DNA of 64,000 nucleotides from Punctularia strigosozonata HHB-11173 SS5. Lineage: Eukaryota; Basidiomycota; Agaricomycetes; Corticiales; Punctulariaceae. The stretch spans positions 1,029,414 through 1,093,413 of the forward strand of contig NW_006767436.1 in assembly GCF_000264995.1 (NCBI RefSeq). Direction: 5' to 3'. Each line of letters opens with the position of its first letter. Positions within the stretch are counted from its first letter, which is position 1. The notes under the pieces are model-generated. The model saw only the letters and a program-made list of their open reading frames with translations. It was not told the origin of the DNA and ran no database searches. Of the stretch, positions 1 through 9,339 are shown piece after piece. Position numbers and translations under genes: made by a program.

Positions 1-759
1 GGTGCCAAGAAGCGCAAGATCATGGACAGCGACGAAGAGGACCTAGGAATTTCGGCGGAGCCCCGTAGAGAAACCTCGAAACGGTTCATAGGACCATTGC
101 TCCCCGCGCCTTTATTCGACCCCGATACCGCTCCGGACAGAAGCGGGTATGCTCCCTGCACGTCTTATTTATTCGACCCCGATACCCCTCCGTGCGCAAG
201 CGGAACCGATGCTCCTTCTACTCCCCCGAGGTCGAATCTGAAGAATGCAAAGGCTCAGGATCCCCCAAAAACCCCGATTGTGTCCCAGTCCAAGTCGTCT
301 GGGGCACTTCAGCTGCTTGCGATGTATTCCGATGACGAAGACAACGAAGACGAGAAGGCGGATCGCGCGGGTCCGACGTCGTCTCCGCCAGCCGGGCCTC
401 CCAGCTCAGCCGCCGTGCCGTCGTCTCCCGCGGTTCCGATAGCCGTCAGTAGTTTCTATGGTTCTTCAAAGAACAAGAAGCGGAAGTCACCTGAGGAGTT
501 CGATGACGGCGACGAAGCACGATCCGTCCGTGAACCTTTGTCCGCGACTAAATCAAGACCGAGCTACCCATCGGTCTCCAGCTCTGGAAAGCGATGGGCG
601 ACCAATTCCATTGGTCGCAAATCGAACTTCGGAGGGGGCGCCGTGAACCCTTACAGTCGCTTGTCGGGGAGCAATAACCTACGCCGGCAAGATTCACCGA
701 AAAGGCAACATGTCATCCACAAGTACGGCAGCAAGAACAGGCATAGAAAGCGGTTTTAG
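1..759 (+). CDS. C-terminal part of an unknown nuclear protein (5' end outside window)
   Basis: The frame is open from base 1 and ends at TAG 757-759. The first ATG, at 22, is probably internal because the frame already encodes AKKRKI before it. About 252 residues are visible. They are low in complexity: acidic patches (DSDEEDL, SDDEDNEDE), Ser/Pro-rich stretches and basic clusters (KKRK twice, and a C-terminal NRHRKRF). The KKRK clusters look like nuclear localisation signals. No catalytic domain is visible and I do not recognise the family. The next gene, a PP2C phosphatase, converges from the other strand with a 166-bp spacer. Coding status is inferred from the long open frame and its balanced composition; a nuclear role is inference from the basic clusters. 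Confidence 0.6.
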   Translation, partial: GAKKRKIMDSDEEDLGISAEPRRETSKRFIGPLLPAPLFDPDTAPDRSGYAPCTSYLFDPDTPPCASGTDAPSTPPRSNLKNAKAQDPPKTPIVSQSKSSGALQLLAMYSDDEDNEDEKADRAGPTSSPPAGPPSSAAVPSSPAVPIAVSSFYGSSKNKKRKSPEEFDDGDEARSVREPLSATKSRPSYPSVSSSGKRWATNSIGRKSNFGGGAVNPYSRLSGSNNLRRQDSPKRQHVIHKYGSKNRHRKRF

Positions 760-925
760 TGCTAGGTCATATATAGACCATTCCTTGACATCCTGCCAGA
801 CTTGTTATACCTACCATCATGTTGTATACATCACGTTGTTCTCTCCGCATACCACTCATGCGTTTATCATCAATGATAACTGTCCATTGCATTCTGTCCG
901 AGCAGCGTGAACTTCCTCATGGCGC

Positions 926-2724
926 CTACAGCTTGGGTATTAGGCTTGGAGGCGGAATCTCGGAATCCCGTTCCCAGCTGACAACTGTGACCGTCACATC
1001 GTCGCGCCAGCTGCGGGAGTACGGAGCCGGAATGCTCATCAACTTCCGCAGCGAGTCTTCATCTCCGCCTCCGAAGGCATTTCTGATGAGATGGGCGCTG
1101 AGGTTGTCATCGACGAACGCCCACGACCCCTCGTTCGAAGGATCCTTCCGCTTGTCCTTGCCTTCTACCGTAGGCGTGCCCGATGCGGTCCGCACGAGAT
1201 CCGGCAGGCTGGTTTTAGGGATGGCGCCTTTCAAGCCCTTCAAGTGGCCCGCGACCAGCGCAACAGCCTCCTCCGATGATAGCTTGTCCCAGAGACCATC
1301 GGTCGCCAAGATCAAGAAGCGCAATGTGGAAGTGTGCTGGGGCTTGTCAAGTGACAGAGGAACCTCGAGCTTGCGGTGGGTGATCACCGGGCGCGCAGTG
1401 ACATATGGACTGTAGTATGGAGTTAGTGTGCGGCACAGCTGCAGATTGAACTACGGACGGTGTTTTGAGGAGCGACGAAGCTGGCCGCATGCTACGGTTG
1501 TTCCCTTCCAAGAAGGCCTTACTCAGGCTATTTCTCTGCATCAATAAAGGGGTCCGTAGTCTGTGTCGTCGGTGCTTACATTTCTTGCATTTCTTTGGGC
1601 CATTTGTAACGTGCATCTCCGAAGGCGCGTGTGGGCTCCAAACCGCCCAGTACACGACCTCGTTGGATAACGTACTGTGCTTCATCCGATGGATGTTCGG
1701 ACTGTACTCTGTTTGAGTACATGTCATTAGATATATACTCGCGAGTGAAGAAGTAACACACCTGGCAAGTTCTTTAGGATTTCGACCAGTCTGATCTTCG
1801 CTGAGAACCTCAACTCGCCATGAGCCGCTGCCCTCGGTTGTTGTTTCGTCCCAGTAACCAGCGACAGCTCTGGCGTCTCCAGTGCATGCGACGTACAGAT
1901 TTTCATGCTTGGTATCCAGCACAGCCATGAGAGCGCAGCTTCCTACAGCAAACAATGAGGATGGACCGTACTGATACGGAGACGGACTTACCGGACATGG
2001 CTGGGAGCATGGTAGCGAGCGCCATGGGATGCTGACTGAGGTCGGGCACGGTTCTCGACTCTTTGGCCTCGGTTGAAATATTCTCAGCCAAGAGCCGTAT
2101 GGGTGCATTGATGATGTCGGAGTCAACATTGGAGAAGGCCGTCTGAATTGCGAGAGACACGTATGTGGGATCAGCATCAAATCCTGCCGGTTTTGAGGTT
2201 CCTAGCCACAACTGGAGACGGTCGGTAAGCCCTGTTTTGCGATACACTGGAGGTTCTTCGATGAGAGACCTGAACTCCAAAGCGACGGCAGGTATGAGGA
2301 TTCTGGAGAGTAGACGAGAGGTGTCGTAACCTCCGTGACCGTCCATGACGGCAAAGAATAGAACATCCTCAGCGGACTGATGCTGAGGAGCAAGCTCGTC
2401 GCGTTGCACAAGTACTGCAGCGTTGGCGTCTTCTATGGGGTCATTGGAAGGAACAAATGCGGTGGACCACTTCCATACAATTCCGCTCGGTCTTCGCCTC
2501 ACGGTAGAGGTAGCATTCGCATTCAAGCGCGCATCCACCTCTTGGCTCGTAAGGAGCGGCACGGGCTGCGTCCTTACGAACGGCTTTCCGTCGGATCCGC
2601 GCATACGAACGGGAATGTCGAATGTCTGCCGGGAGCTTGTTTTGGAATACGCGTAGTACAGGTATGTTGGGGTGCCAATGAGGACGGTTGCGCCAGCTAC
2701 CGGCTTCCAAGCACGGCGCAGCAT
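926..2724 (-). CDS. PTC5-like mitochondrial PP2C protein phosphatase
   Basis: Five exons (2724-1992, 1942-1762, 1708-1580, 1527-1459, 1409-926) join in frame to 531 residues. The protein is a metal-dependent Ser/Thr phosphatase; the yeast relative Ptc5 dephosphorylates pyruvate dehydrogenase in mitochondria. The N-terminus (MLRRAWKP, then a hydrophobic stretch ending LYYAYSK) looks like a mitochondrial presequence plus a membrane segment. PP2C motifs appear in order: FFAVMDGHGGYDTSR with the metal-binding Asp, a GSCALMAVLD core strand, TGDARAV, LEPTRAFGDARYKWP, PPYVTARPVITHRKL, ILATDGLWD and a final DDVTVTVVSW. The 69-nt fourth exon is small but restores the family's LLKTPPYVTARP stretch. Its downstream intron starts with a weak GTCCGT donor. 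The neighbour on the start side is divergent with a 367-bp spacer. The family is secure; the PDH substrate is inferred from yeast. Confidence 0.92.
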
Positions 2725-3091
2725 GTTGTGAGTCGCTGCTTACCACCTAAAACTGCATGTTACATGTTTTATAGCAATTTCTTGACGAAGCTATCGCATA
2801 CCTTTCGTTAGGCCTGTTGAATACTGAGTCCGTATTGGTAGCGTGTAGTAGCGCAAAGGGAGTTTCCTCAGCCGCAGTACTATGACGTAACGAGGTTCCT
2901 CCTTCCGTAAACGCGCGTTGTCACAGAGTGACTAGATGTGCACGTGACATGTTAGCCCCTATTATGCGAGGCGCGTAACTTGGAAGCCACCGTGTTGTGT
3001 GTGGCTGCTCACCGAGCATCTCTTGGTTGCCCTTGTCTCTTTACCCGTCTGCTCGTTGTCTTGGCTTGATAAACTGCATTAGTACATTGCG
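2725..3091. promoter_or_regulatory. Divergent spacer between PP2C and orphan gene, with CACGTG
   Basis: This spacer must hold both promoters. A palindromic E-box CACGTG followed by AC lies at 2941-2946. No other gene or RNA is visible. Function of the E-box is inferred only from its match to bHLH (Cbf1-type) sites. Confidence 0.35.
2941..2946. promoter_or_regulatory. E-box CACGTG
   Basis: Palindromic CACGTG followed by AC in the divergent PP2C/orphan spacer. Motif match only. Confidence 0.3.
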
Positions 3092-3895
3092 ATGAACACC
3101 CCGACTGCAAAGAAACCGCAGCAAAGCATGCAAACGGCGATTTCCCAGCGTTCTCCGCTGTCTTCATGGGAGTCTCCACAGATGAATGGGCCGCAAGACG
3201 TGAGTGGCCCCTGTCGTGGAATGAAAACGTTAAAAGTGACATCTGTGCAGAATTTACCTTGCCCTTGCGTCTCTCGCCTTTCCAGGATACGGGATTCACA
3301 ACCTATCATTGAGGCGCACAACGTACAAGGTGTTCAGCTGGTGAAGGACTCCGCACCGCTGGCAACTAAAAAGGCCAAGATGATGCGTCCAGCAACGCAT
3401 CTGCTGCAGAGGACTGATACTGAATCAAATGTGATGCCCTCAAACTCTTGGACAGAGCCCGAGGACCGTTCAATGGGCAGGTCAGGCGCCCGCCCCTTGG
3501 GCCGGGCGATCACTGTACTTCAACCGATTAGCACAATCACGCTCTCCATAACGAACACCGCAAACACTCACGTGCCATCGCCGTCGATGTTCGATCTTGC
3601 GCCAGACATGTCTTCGAACCATGCTGAGGCATCGCAACTCGTATTCAACTTCCCGTTCCCGAGTCCGCAAGACCTGACTGGCGTCCACACTCCTCCCCGA
3701 ACTCCTCGAACCCACGAAGCATCACAATATGTTTCTACAGTGAGCGATCGATGCATGGCACCTCGAATCCTTCCCGAACCAACACGCCTGGCTTCCAGGG
3801 TGTCACAAGTACTTCTAACTGAGGCATCAGGTGCATCAGGTCCAGTCGAAGAAACGGAGGCGCTCATCCGAGGAAAATGCGGAACAACCGCTTAA
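3092..3895 (+). CDS. Orphan Ser/Thr/Pro-rich protein
   Basis: An ATG frame of 267 codons ends at TAA 3893-3895. It contains a good 51-nt intron (3200-3250, GTGAGT...TGTGCAG) whose length is a multiple of three and which has no in-frame stop, so spliced and unspliced transcripts would encode 250 and 267 residues. The protein is rich in Ser, Thr and Pro, has proline-directed sites such as HTPPRTPRTH near residue 205, and no membrane segment, signal peptide or known domain. The long frame is mirrored by shorter frames on the other strand, none with a better case. Function unknown. Coding is likely because of frame length, the clean intron and the divergent promoter shared with the PP2C gene. Confidence 0.5.
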   Translation: MNTPTAKKPQQSMQTAISQRSPLSSWESPQMNGPQDVSGPCRGMKTLKVTSVQNLPCPCVSRLSRIRDSQPIIEAHNVQGVQLVKDSAPLATKKAKMMRPATHLLQRTDTESNVMPSNSWTEPEDRSMGRSGARPLGRAITVLQPISTITLSITNTANTHVPSPSMFDLAPDMSSNHAEASQLVFNFPFPSPQDLTGVHTPPRTPRTHEASQYVSTVSDRCMAPRILPEPTRLASRVSQVLLTEASGASGPVEETEALIRGKCGTTA

Positions 3896-4350
3896 GGACC
3901 AAAGAAGAACTGCTACTGGTCTTTAATTGGCTGTAGCCAGGTCACCATACAATCTGCGACCGCGTCAGCCCAGACCACCCGTTGGCCCATCTTTCTCCCG
4001 TTAATGAGGTACAACCCGCCGAAGGTCAGGAAAACCTGAAGACAAAGGCACTAATGAAGACACTTCCCTATGCGCGGCCTGTGGCCTGCGCCGTTGCCCT
4101 TCCAATCATGACTTACATCAATTGCGCATGCTTCTCCTCCAACCCCCTGTAATGACTGTCTGGATACATGTCGCGTGGAAGTGCACCTGTGTGATACCGA
4201 GATGTTGTAGTATGGACAGTATATTAACAGTTGTATCCAATCCGGGATTGATCATCCTGACACACAATGACCTGTACACATGGACTACTTCGTAATATCT
4301 ACGAATAAATTACACAGTCGAGAAAATGGAATGGTGGATATGCTTGACCA
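3896..4350. other. Convergent 3' spacer, no gene seen
   Basis: These 455 bases lie between the ends of the orphan gene and the haspin gene. They are moderately AT-rich near 4200-4320, fitting untranslated 3' regions. Nothing else is visible. Confidence 0.4.
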
Positions 4351-6909
4351 CTAAGAAGCAGCGTGCACCCAGCCCCTAATGACGCCAATTTCGAGCACGT
4401 CCCTGGCGGAATTTGGACCCTGCCCTTGAGATGCTGGTACAACCTTCGATTGAGAGGCTTTGCTACCCCCGATTTTCTTGCCCAGCTTCTGTTTGGTTGT
4501 GCAATTCGGGAGATGGGCGCTGAGCACGCGTTCCATGTCGATGAGGCAGTCATAGCATTCCTTTTCCGTAAAAGTCGTTGACGACGTCTGCACGGGCCCG
4601 TTCTTTCTTATGACAGGCGGACGAATTTGCTTTGATTTCAACAACTTGGTGACGACGTAGTGCAACCACTGCGATACAACCTCAGCGAATGGCCTCAAAA
4701 GGGACGTAACGTCGGGCTTACCATCACATTCGTCAATGGCCTGAACTCCTCCCAGTGGTCCCCATTGTGCTCTCGCATCATCCGATAAACGTCGAACTGG
4801 TAGTCTCCTTCGCCTTGGAATATCTCTTCGTCGAATGGAGTCCAGTACGGGTCGCTACTGTCTTGGTCGCCAGCGTCCATTCTCGCGAGTCCAAGATCGA
4901 TGATCGTCGCTTTGACGCCATGAGAGGGGTGATCCATCGGTGCCTTCGTGACTTTACCGCGCCCATTGCGAGCACCGAGAGGAAGTCTTTCTAGATTGAC
5001 TGGGGCAATATTCTTAACCAGGATCTGACCCCAATGTAAATCGCGGTGCTAACGGTGCGCATCAGGAACAAGTGATTGAACGCCGCTGAACAGACGAAGC
5101 TCCTACCTCGAATCGAACCAATTCCTCAGCCCGCGACAGCGTTCGCGCCACTTGCCAGAACAAACTCGCCGCCTGCTTCCAACCCGACTTCGCGGAACGC
5201 TCAAAGGTGTAGGCTTCCAGATCCGGTCCCCCGTTGGGCAAAACAATGATCGCATACATCTGGGAAACTTGGAAGCCATCCGGTCTTACGTTCTCGCTGC
5301 CCCTCTCGCCGTTGAATTGATCCCAGAGATCGAGGAGCAGGCTCGGGTATCGCCCTTTGACGACGTACGCGCGTAACAGCTTAACAAACGCGCCGCAAGA
5401 GGTAAGCTTGCCCTCGTGCTGTGGAGATGCACACATGTCTCCTATCGTACGAGTGACGATAATTTCTCGAAGGACGTCCTTGGCGTTTGAGGGTGCAGGT
5501 GTTTCCAAGTTTGGGTCGACCTGACCTGAGGATATAGCTAGTTCATCTTCGAGCGGAATGACCTTGAGCACCACGTCTCCGATGCCGAACACCTCCGAAT
5601 AGCTGGCTTCGCCGATCTTCTTGAAGACCGGTCGAACCGGATCCCGCGAAGCACTCTCGTCGTCCGGATAAACTACAGGGTCATACGGAAAGGTGGTGAT
5701 GAACGAGGAGAAGTCGTGCGGGGAATTTTGACTGCATTCGTTCAGTAGAGGGAGTAGCCACGCCGGTTGTTTCGCGCGAAGCTCCGCTTGCTCTGTAGCA
5801 AGCTGCTGCGCCAACTCCTTGAGTACTGACGGAGACAGGTCAAGTTCTGCGAACTCGTCTTCGAGCTCGTCCATATCCGAAGGGGTGACTACATTGGTCC
5901 CAGTTGACCCCGGTAGTGCCTGACTTCGAACAGGGGTGGATGGCCCAGCAGCTGTGTGCGCAGCGGATTCGTTCTGCCTGACAAGCTTCGAGATAGACGA
6001 GGCATTACCGAAGGAGGGAGGTGCAAGTCGCGCGTTGGGTGGGGGTTTGGACAAAACCTCAATGTCCGAGTCTTCCGAGGATTCGTCGGATGAGGGGATC
6101 ACTTGCGCTTTCCGCTTTCCGCCTTTGGCCTTCTTGATGATAGGGCTTTCTTCGCTGTCTGACAACAAGATCGGTTTGGCAGCTGATCCATCTCCCCGCA
6201 AGGACCGCTTCACGGGTCTTTCGGTCGTTCTGGGGTTGACTTGCACGTCCGCGTGGACCACGCGGTGCTCTTGGCTCACCCTCCGACCAGATTCTCCCAG
6301 AACCACGATATCCACATCCACGACAGGACGAGACGTTTTGGTAGCGTTGGGTGGACTAGGTTTGGGCCTGCTTGCTCTCGACCTCTTTGACTTCTTCCCT
6401 TTCGGTGTTAGTTTCGATTTCGCGCCAGCGGGTCGTTCGGGACTATCAACCACTAAAACCGGGGTAGGTGGCAGCATACCCGTAAATGCAGATTTCTTGG
6501 CAAGCACGGGAGAGTCGGTGGATGGAGGAATCTGCGAGTTGGTTGAAAAAGGGGCAAGAGGGCGACGGGAAGAGGCGGTGAGTTCGATATAAACTCTTGG
6601 GCGTTGCTTCTTCTCCGGGCGCACAGACGCCGCTGCCCGGTTAGGCTTCATTGCAAAGGCGGGAGAAGCTCGAACTGAGGAAGGGGAGGAGACCTTACGC
6701 ATACCCTTGATCGCCTTCGGCGAGGCGCCCATGGATACCATGTTTTCGCGGCCTGGACGAGCAACGGGGTGTGCTCCGATACCAGTGGTGTCAGATTTCC
6801 GAGTCTCCCGAGACCTAGCGCTAGTAAACTCCTCCTCATCTTCAACGTTGATGATCCGATGGCTCCGTTTACCATAGGAGAATATCTGTTTCGTCCGTGT
6901 GCCAAGCAT
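4351..6909 (-). CDS. Haspin-family histone H3 Thr3 kinase
   Basis: Exons 6909-5107, 5048-4722 and 4668-4351 give 815 residues. Haspin phosphorylates histone H3 Thr3 at mitotic centromeres to recruit the chromosomal passenger complex. The atypical kinase domain fills about the last 350 residues: VLKVIP with the ATP-site Lys, REIIVTRTI with the helix-C Glu, HRDLHWGQILV catalytic loop, IIDLGLARM in place of a canonical DFG (typical of haspins), then the haspin hallmark FQGEGDYQFDVYRMMR and WLHYVVTKLL. The first 450 residues are disordered, basic and Ser/Pro-rich, with many SP sites. ATG 6909 is the first ATG in this open frame, so it is taken as the start; the protein begins MLGTRTKQIFSYGKR. The gene is head-to-head with PSF2. 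Confidence 0.93.
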
Positions 6910-7133
6910 GAGGCCTATAAAGAGGCAGAAGCCGGTAGCTAAGTATACAAGCGCAGGAATGGTGCCAAAGACTGGCCCAGATGAAATTGTAGGAGTGATG
7001 GTGGTGCGAAATGCCAACGTTGTTTGGCCCAATCCCAGGCAAGCCCCGTGCCGTCAAGCGGTGTACTCGTTCTGCGGACAGCCGTATAGCCGTGTGTTAT
7101 CCGGCCAAGAGGGGTAGCAATTGAAGTTCAACA

Positions 7134-7139
7134 ACGCGT
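7134..7139. promoter_or_regulatory. MCB-type element ACGCGT
   Basis: The palindrome ACGCGT is the core site of the yeast MBF (Mbp1/Swi6) G1/S regulator. It lies 126 bp upstream of the PSF2 start and 225 bp upstream of the haspin start. The role is inferred from the motif and from the S/M-phase jobs of both genes. Confidence 0.45.
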
Positions 7140-7145
7140 CTCGTT

Positions 7146-7151
7146 CACGTG
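7146..7151. promoter_or_regulatory. E-box CACGTG
   Basis: Palindromic CACGTG followed by AC, next to the MCB-type element. It is a bHLH (Cbf1-like) binding-site match; function is inferred. Confidence 0.35.
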
Positions 7152-7264
7152 ACCGCAAAGCACTCTCGAAGACCCGATCACGCGATCACGGCCGATCACT
7201 CAGTACTGTGGCTCTCGGGCACTGACTAGATTCAACTTAAGCAGCATCACATTCTCAGTCTGCC

Positions 7265-8075
7265 ATGTCTTTGCCACTGTCTCTGAGATCCTCTGTAACG
7301 CCTCCTGAACTGGAGCTTATTGCCTGCGAGAGCCAAGTGGAGGTCATCCCGTTGATCGCGATGGACCGAACTGCCTTCGTGTCGGTACGTGAACGCACTG
7401 CGCGTGGCTCTGGCGCTGCTGGCGCGCGCGTCTAATCTAAGCGAAGACAATTTGCATATAGGGTGCGTACGGGCCTTTGCGACCACCTGCGAAAAGTCGC
7501 GTGCCGATATGGATGGCAATCAACTTGAAACTCAAGAAGAAATGTCACATCGTGGCTCCAGATTGGCTGACCGTCGGTAGGTCATGCAGAGAATGGCAGA
7601 GACCGGTCGTGTTGTAATATGTGAACGTGCCAGAGTACCTACAGGATAAACTCGCGGAAGAAACCGGTGGAGACGGATTTAGCAAACTCCCGTTCCGTTA
7701 TGCCGAAATAGCCAAGGTTTTATTAGATATGTATGTCGTTCATCTACCGATATTCACGAGTTAGCGCGTTCTAATGGCTGGAATCAGCGCTCCCGACGAC
7801 ATACCTTCTCCTGATAAAGTCCGGTCCCTCTTGAAAGACCTGCGGGAAGCTCGTCAAGCGAAGAGTCGTGCAGGTTTGCAGATGATCGATCATAACGAAC
7901 TCAGTGTACGTAGTCCCCAGACTGCCTGAATTCGTGTTCCTCTAATCTTTGCACCCCTTAGTTACCGAATTTAAGCTCCATGGAAATCAATGAGATCCGA
8001 CCGTTCTTCGTTCGCTCGATGGGAGTACTCACGCAGCTTGTAGCCCCTCGACCAGAAGCGACATCGGCGGAGTGA
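7265..8075 (+). CDS. PSF2: DNA replication complex GINS subunit PSF2
   Basis: Five exons (7265-7384, 7462-7576, 7634-7730, 7788-7905, 7962-8075) give 187 residues, the usual length of Psf2. Psf2 is one of four GINS subunits and, with Cdc45 and Mcm2-7, forms the replicative CMG helicase in the nucleus. Diagnostic pieces are the opening MSLPLSLRSSVTPPELELIA, then VEVIPLIAMDRTAFVS, GAYGPLRPP, VPIWMAINLKLKKKCHIVAP, DWLTVEYLQDKL, FRYAEIAKVLLD and, near the end, MEINEIRPFFVRSMGVL. All four introns are 56-77 nt, and every junction keeps the family alignment. The gene is driven from the spacer shared with haspin and is convergent with ARPC3. Confidence 0.95.
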
Positions 8076-8479
8076 ACCAGAGCGGCCATAATCAGGCTAC
8101 ATATTTCCGACGCAATTCGCTTTCTCTGAGTCGCCCGACGGCCTCCCTGGCCCGCCTTTGGACCTCCGGAGGCTAGCGAGGATCAACTTCGCACATCCGC
8201 TATCCTTGTGAAGTCGCATTGGAGGGTTTCTTGTTCTATCGCGCTAGTCAAGTACCGAACGTAGTATCTGCGCTTGGTTTGTTGGTGGTAACCACAACGC
8301 TGCTCGAGAACTCGTTTCGGAGCGACGTCAGCGCAGTATGCCGTCATCGTATTGCTCAAGTTTCCTGTTTTCGGGCCATCCGCTTCAACTGATAGGACCC
8401 AGACTCGCCACGGATTTGATGTACTCTCATCCACGTTGACGTTGTACTATCTCAGTGTATCAAAGACGATATCCAGATA
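8076..8479. other. Convergent 3' spacer, no gene seen
   Basis: The 404 bases between the stops of PSF2 and ARPC3 probably hold both 3' untranslated regions. No coding or RNA signal is visible. Confidence 0.4.
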
Positions 8480-9174
8480 TTACAGTGCGCGATGCATGAA
8501 TCGACGCTTGCTGAAGCTCATCCACCATTTGCTGGGCACTCCGGTGCCATCTGCGTATAGTCTTTCGACCAGACGAGCGGCGAGCTCCTGTCGCACTTGC
8601 GTCAAATATTGCCGGAGGTAATCTATGTAGCAAAATCAGATATGGTGGGTTTGAGTCAATGCGAGTGTTTACCTGCATCCACGCGAGACGCGGGCGGAGC
8701 GTAATGCGCATTCAGTACGAAGTTGGCGTCCCCAGGGATAGGGAAGCTGTCCACGGAAAGCGTGTTGAGCATCTTTCCCGCATCAATCTGGTTGGGGGGC
8801 GTCCGTTGAGCAGCGAGCTTGGCGATGCAGTCGGACACGTAGAGAATGAGGATAATGAGCAGACGGTCCGCGGGGCCCTTGATTTCGAAGTTGCGGAACA
8901 GCGAGTTCGCTCGGAAGAGATCGAGTGTTTCGTCTATTATGTCGGCCTCGCTAGCATCGGCTGGGGATGGCATGAGCTGGTAGCGCATTAGTGAGGGCAT
9001 GCACAACGCACCGATCGGTGCCGGTCCGCGTATTCGTGTCTTGATGGGCAGTATAGCTACGTTCCCGACTTGTCGAACGTCGGGTTCCTCGTTGAAAGAA
9101 GAGTGGTAGGCCTAATTATGAGCCGGATCAGCGTTTGCGAAGAAATCGCCAATGGTTGAGCGCCTTACCGGCAT
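8480..9174 (-). CDS. ARPC3: Arp2/3 complex subunit 3 (p21-Arc)
   Basis: Exons 9174-9169, 9111-8673 and 8622-8480 give 195 residues. The first coding exon is only 6 nt (Met-Pro) and is joined through a 57-nt intron to AYHSSFNEEPDVRQVGN. ARPC3 is a core subunit of the Arp2/3 complex that nucleates branched actin at cortical patches. The match is nearly complete along the length: VAILPIKTRIRGPAP, a central EADIIDETLDLFRANSLFRN, FEIKGPADRLLIILILYVSD, FPIPGDANFVLNAHY, then a C-terminal helix ending SKWWMSFSKRRFMHRAL. Length fits the family (about 175-195). It is divergent from the YVC1-like gene, 165 bp away. Confidence 0.97.
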
Positions 9175-9339
9175 CACCGAAGAGGATGAGAGCGCAGGCG
9201 CAGCGTTTGAGTCGGAGATCTCGCGCCCAGGCTTCGCCACAGACGCGCCATGACGTTGATGTTATGTGAACCTCAACCGTCAACGGAACCACTTCTTTCT
9301 TGCTCCTAACAACCAACGGCCAGCGTCAGTCAAGTTAGC

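Larger units (their letters stand above)
6910..7264. promoter_or_regulatory. Divergent haspin/PSF2 promoter
   Basis: A 355-bp spacer between two cell-cycle genes. It holds an MCB-type ACGCGT (7134-7139) and an E-box (7146-7151) only 6 bp apart, close to the PSF2 side. Short upstream frames exist but none looks coding. Confidence 0.5.

Noticed and set aside
1347-2180. 277-codon minus-strand frame inside the PP2C gene
   Set aside because: It runs across PP2C exons and introns in a different frame; the spliced PP2C model explains the region.
5936-6592. 218-codon plus-strand frame opposite haspin
   Set aside because: It is the mirror of the disordered, low-complexity haspin N-terminus, has no domain and no promoter of its own.
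6910-7032. N-terminal extension of haspin with a membrane-like segment
   Set aside because: It begins with TTG, not ATG; no family member known to me has a membrane anchor.
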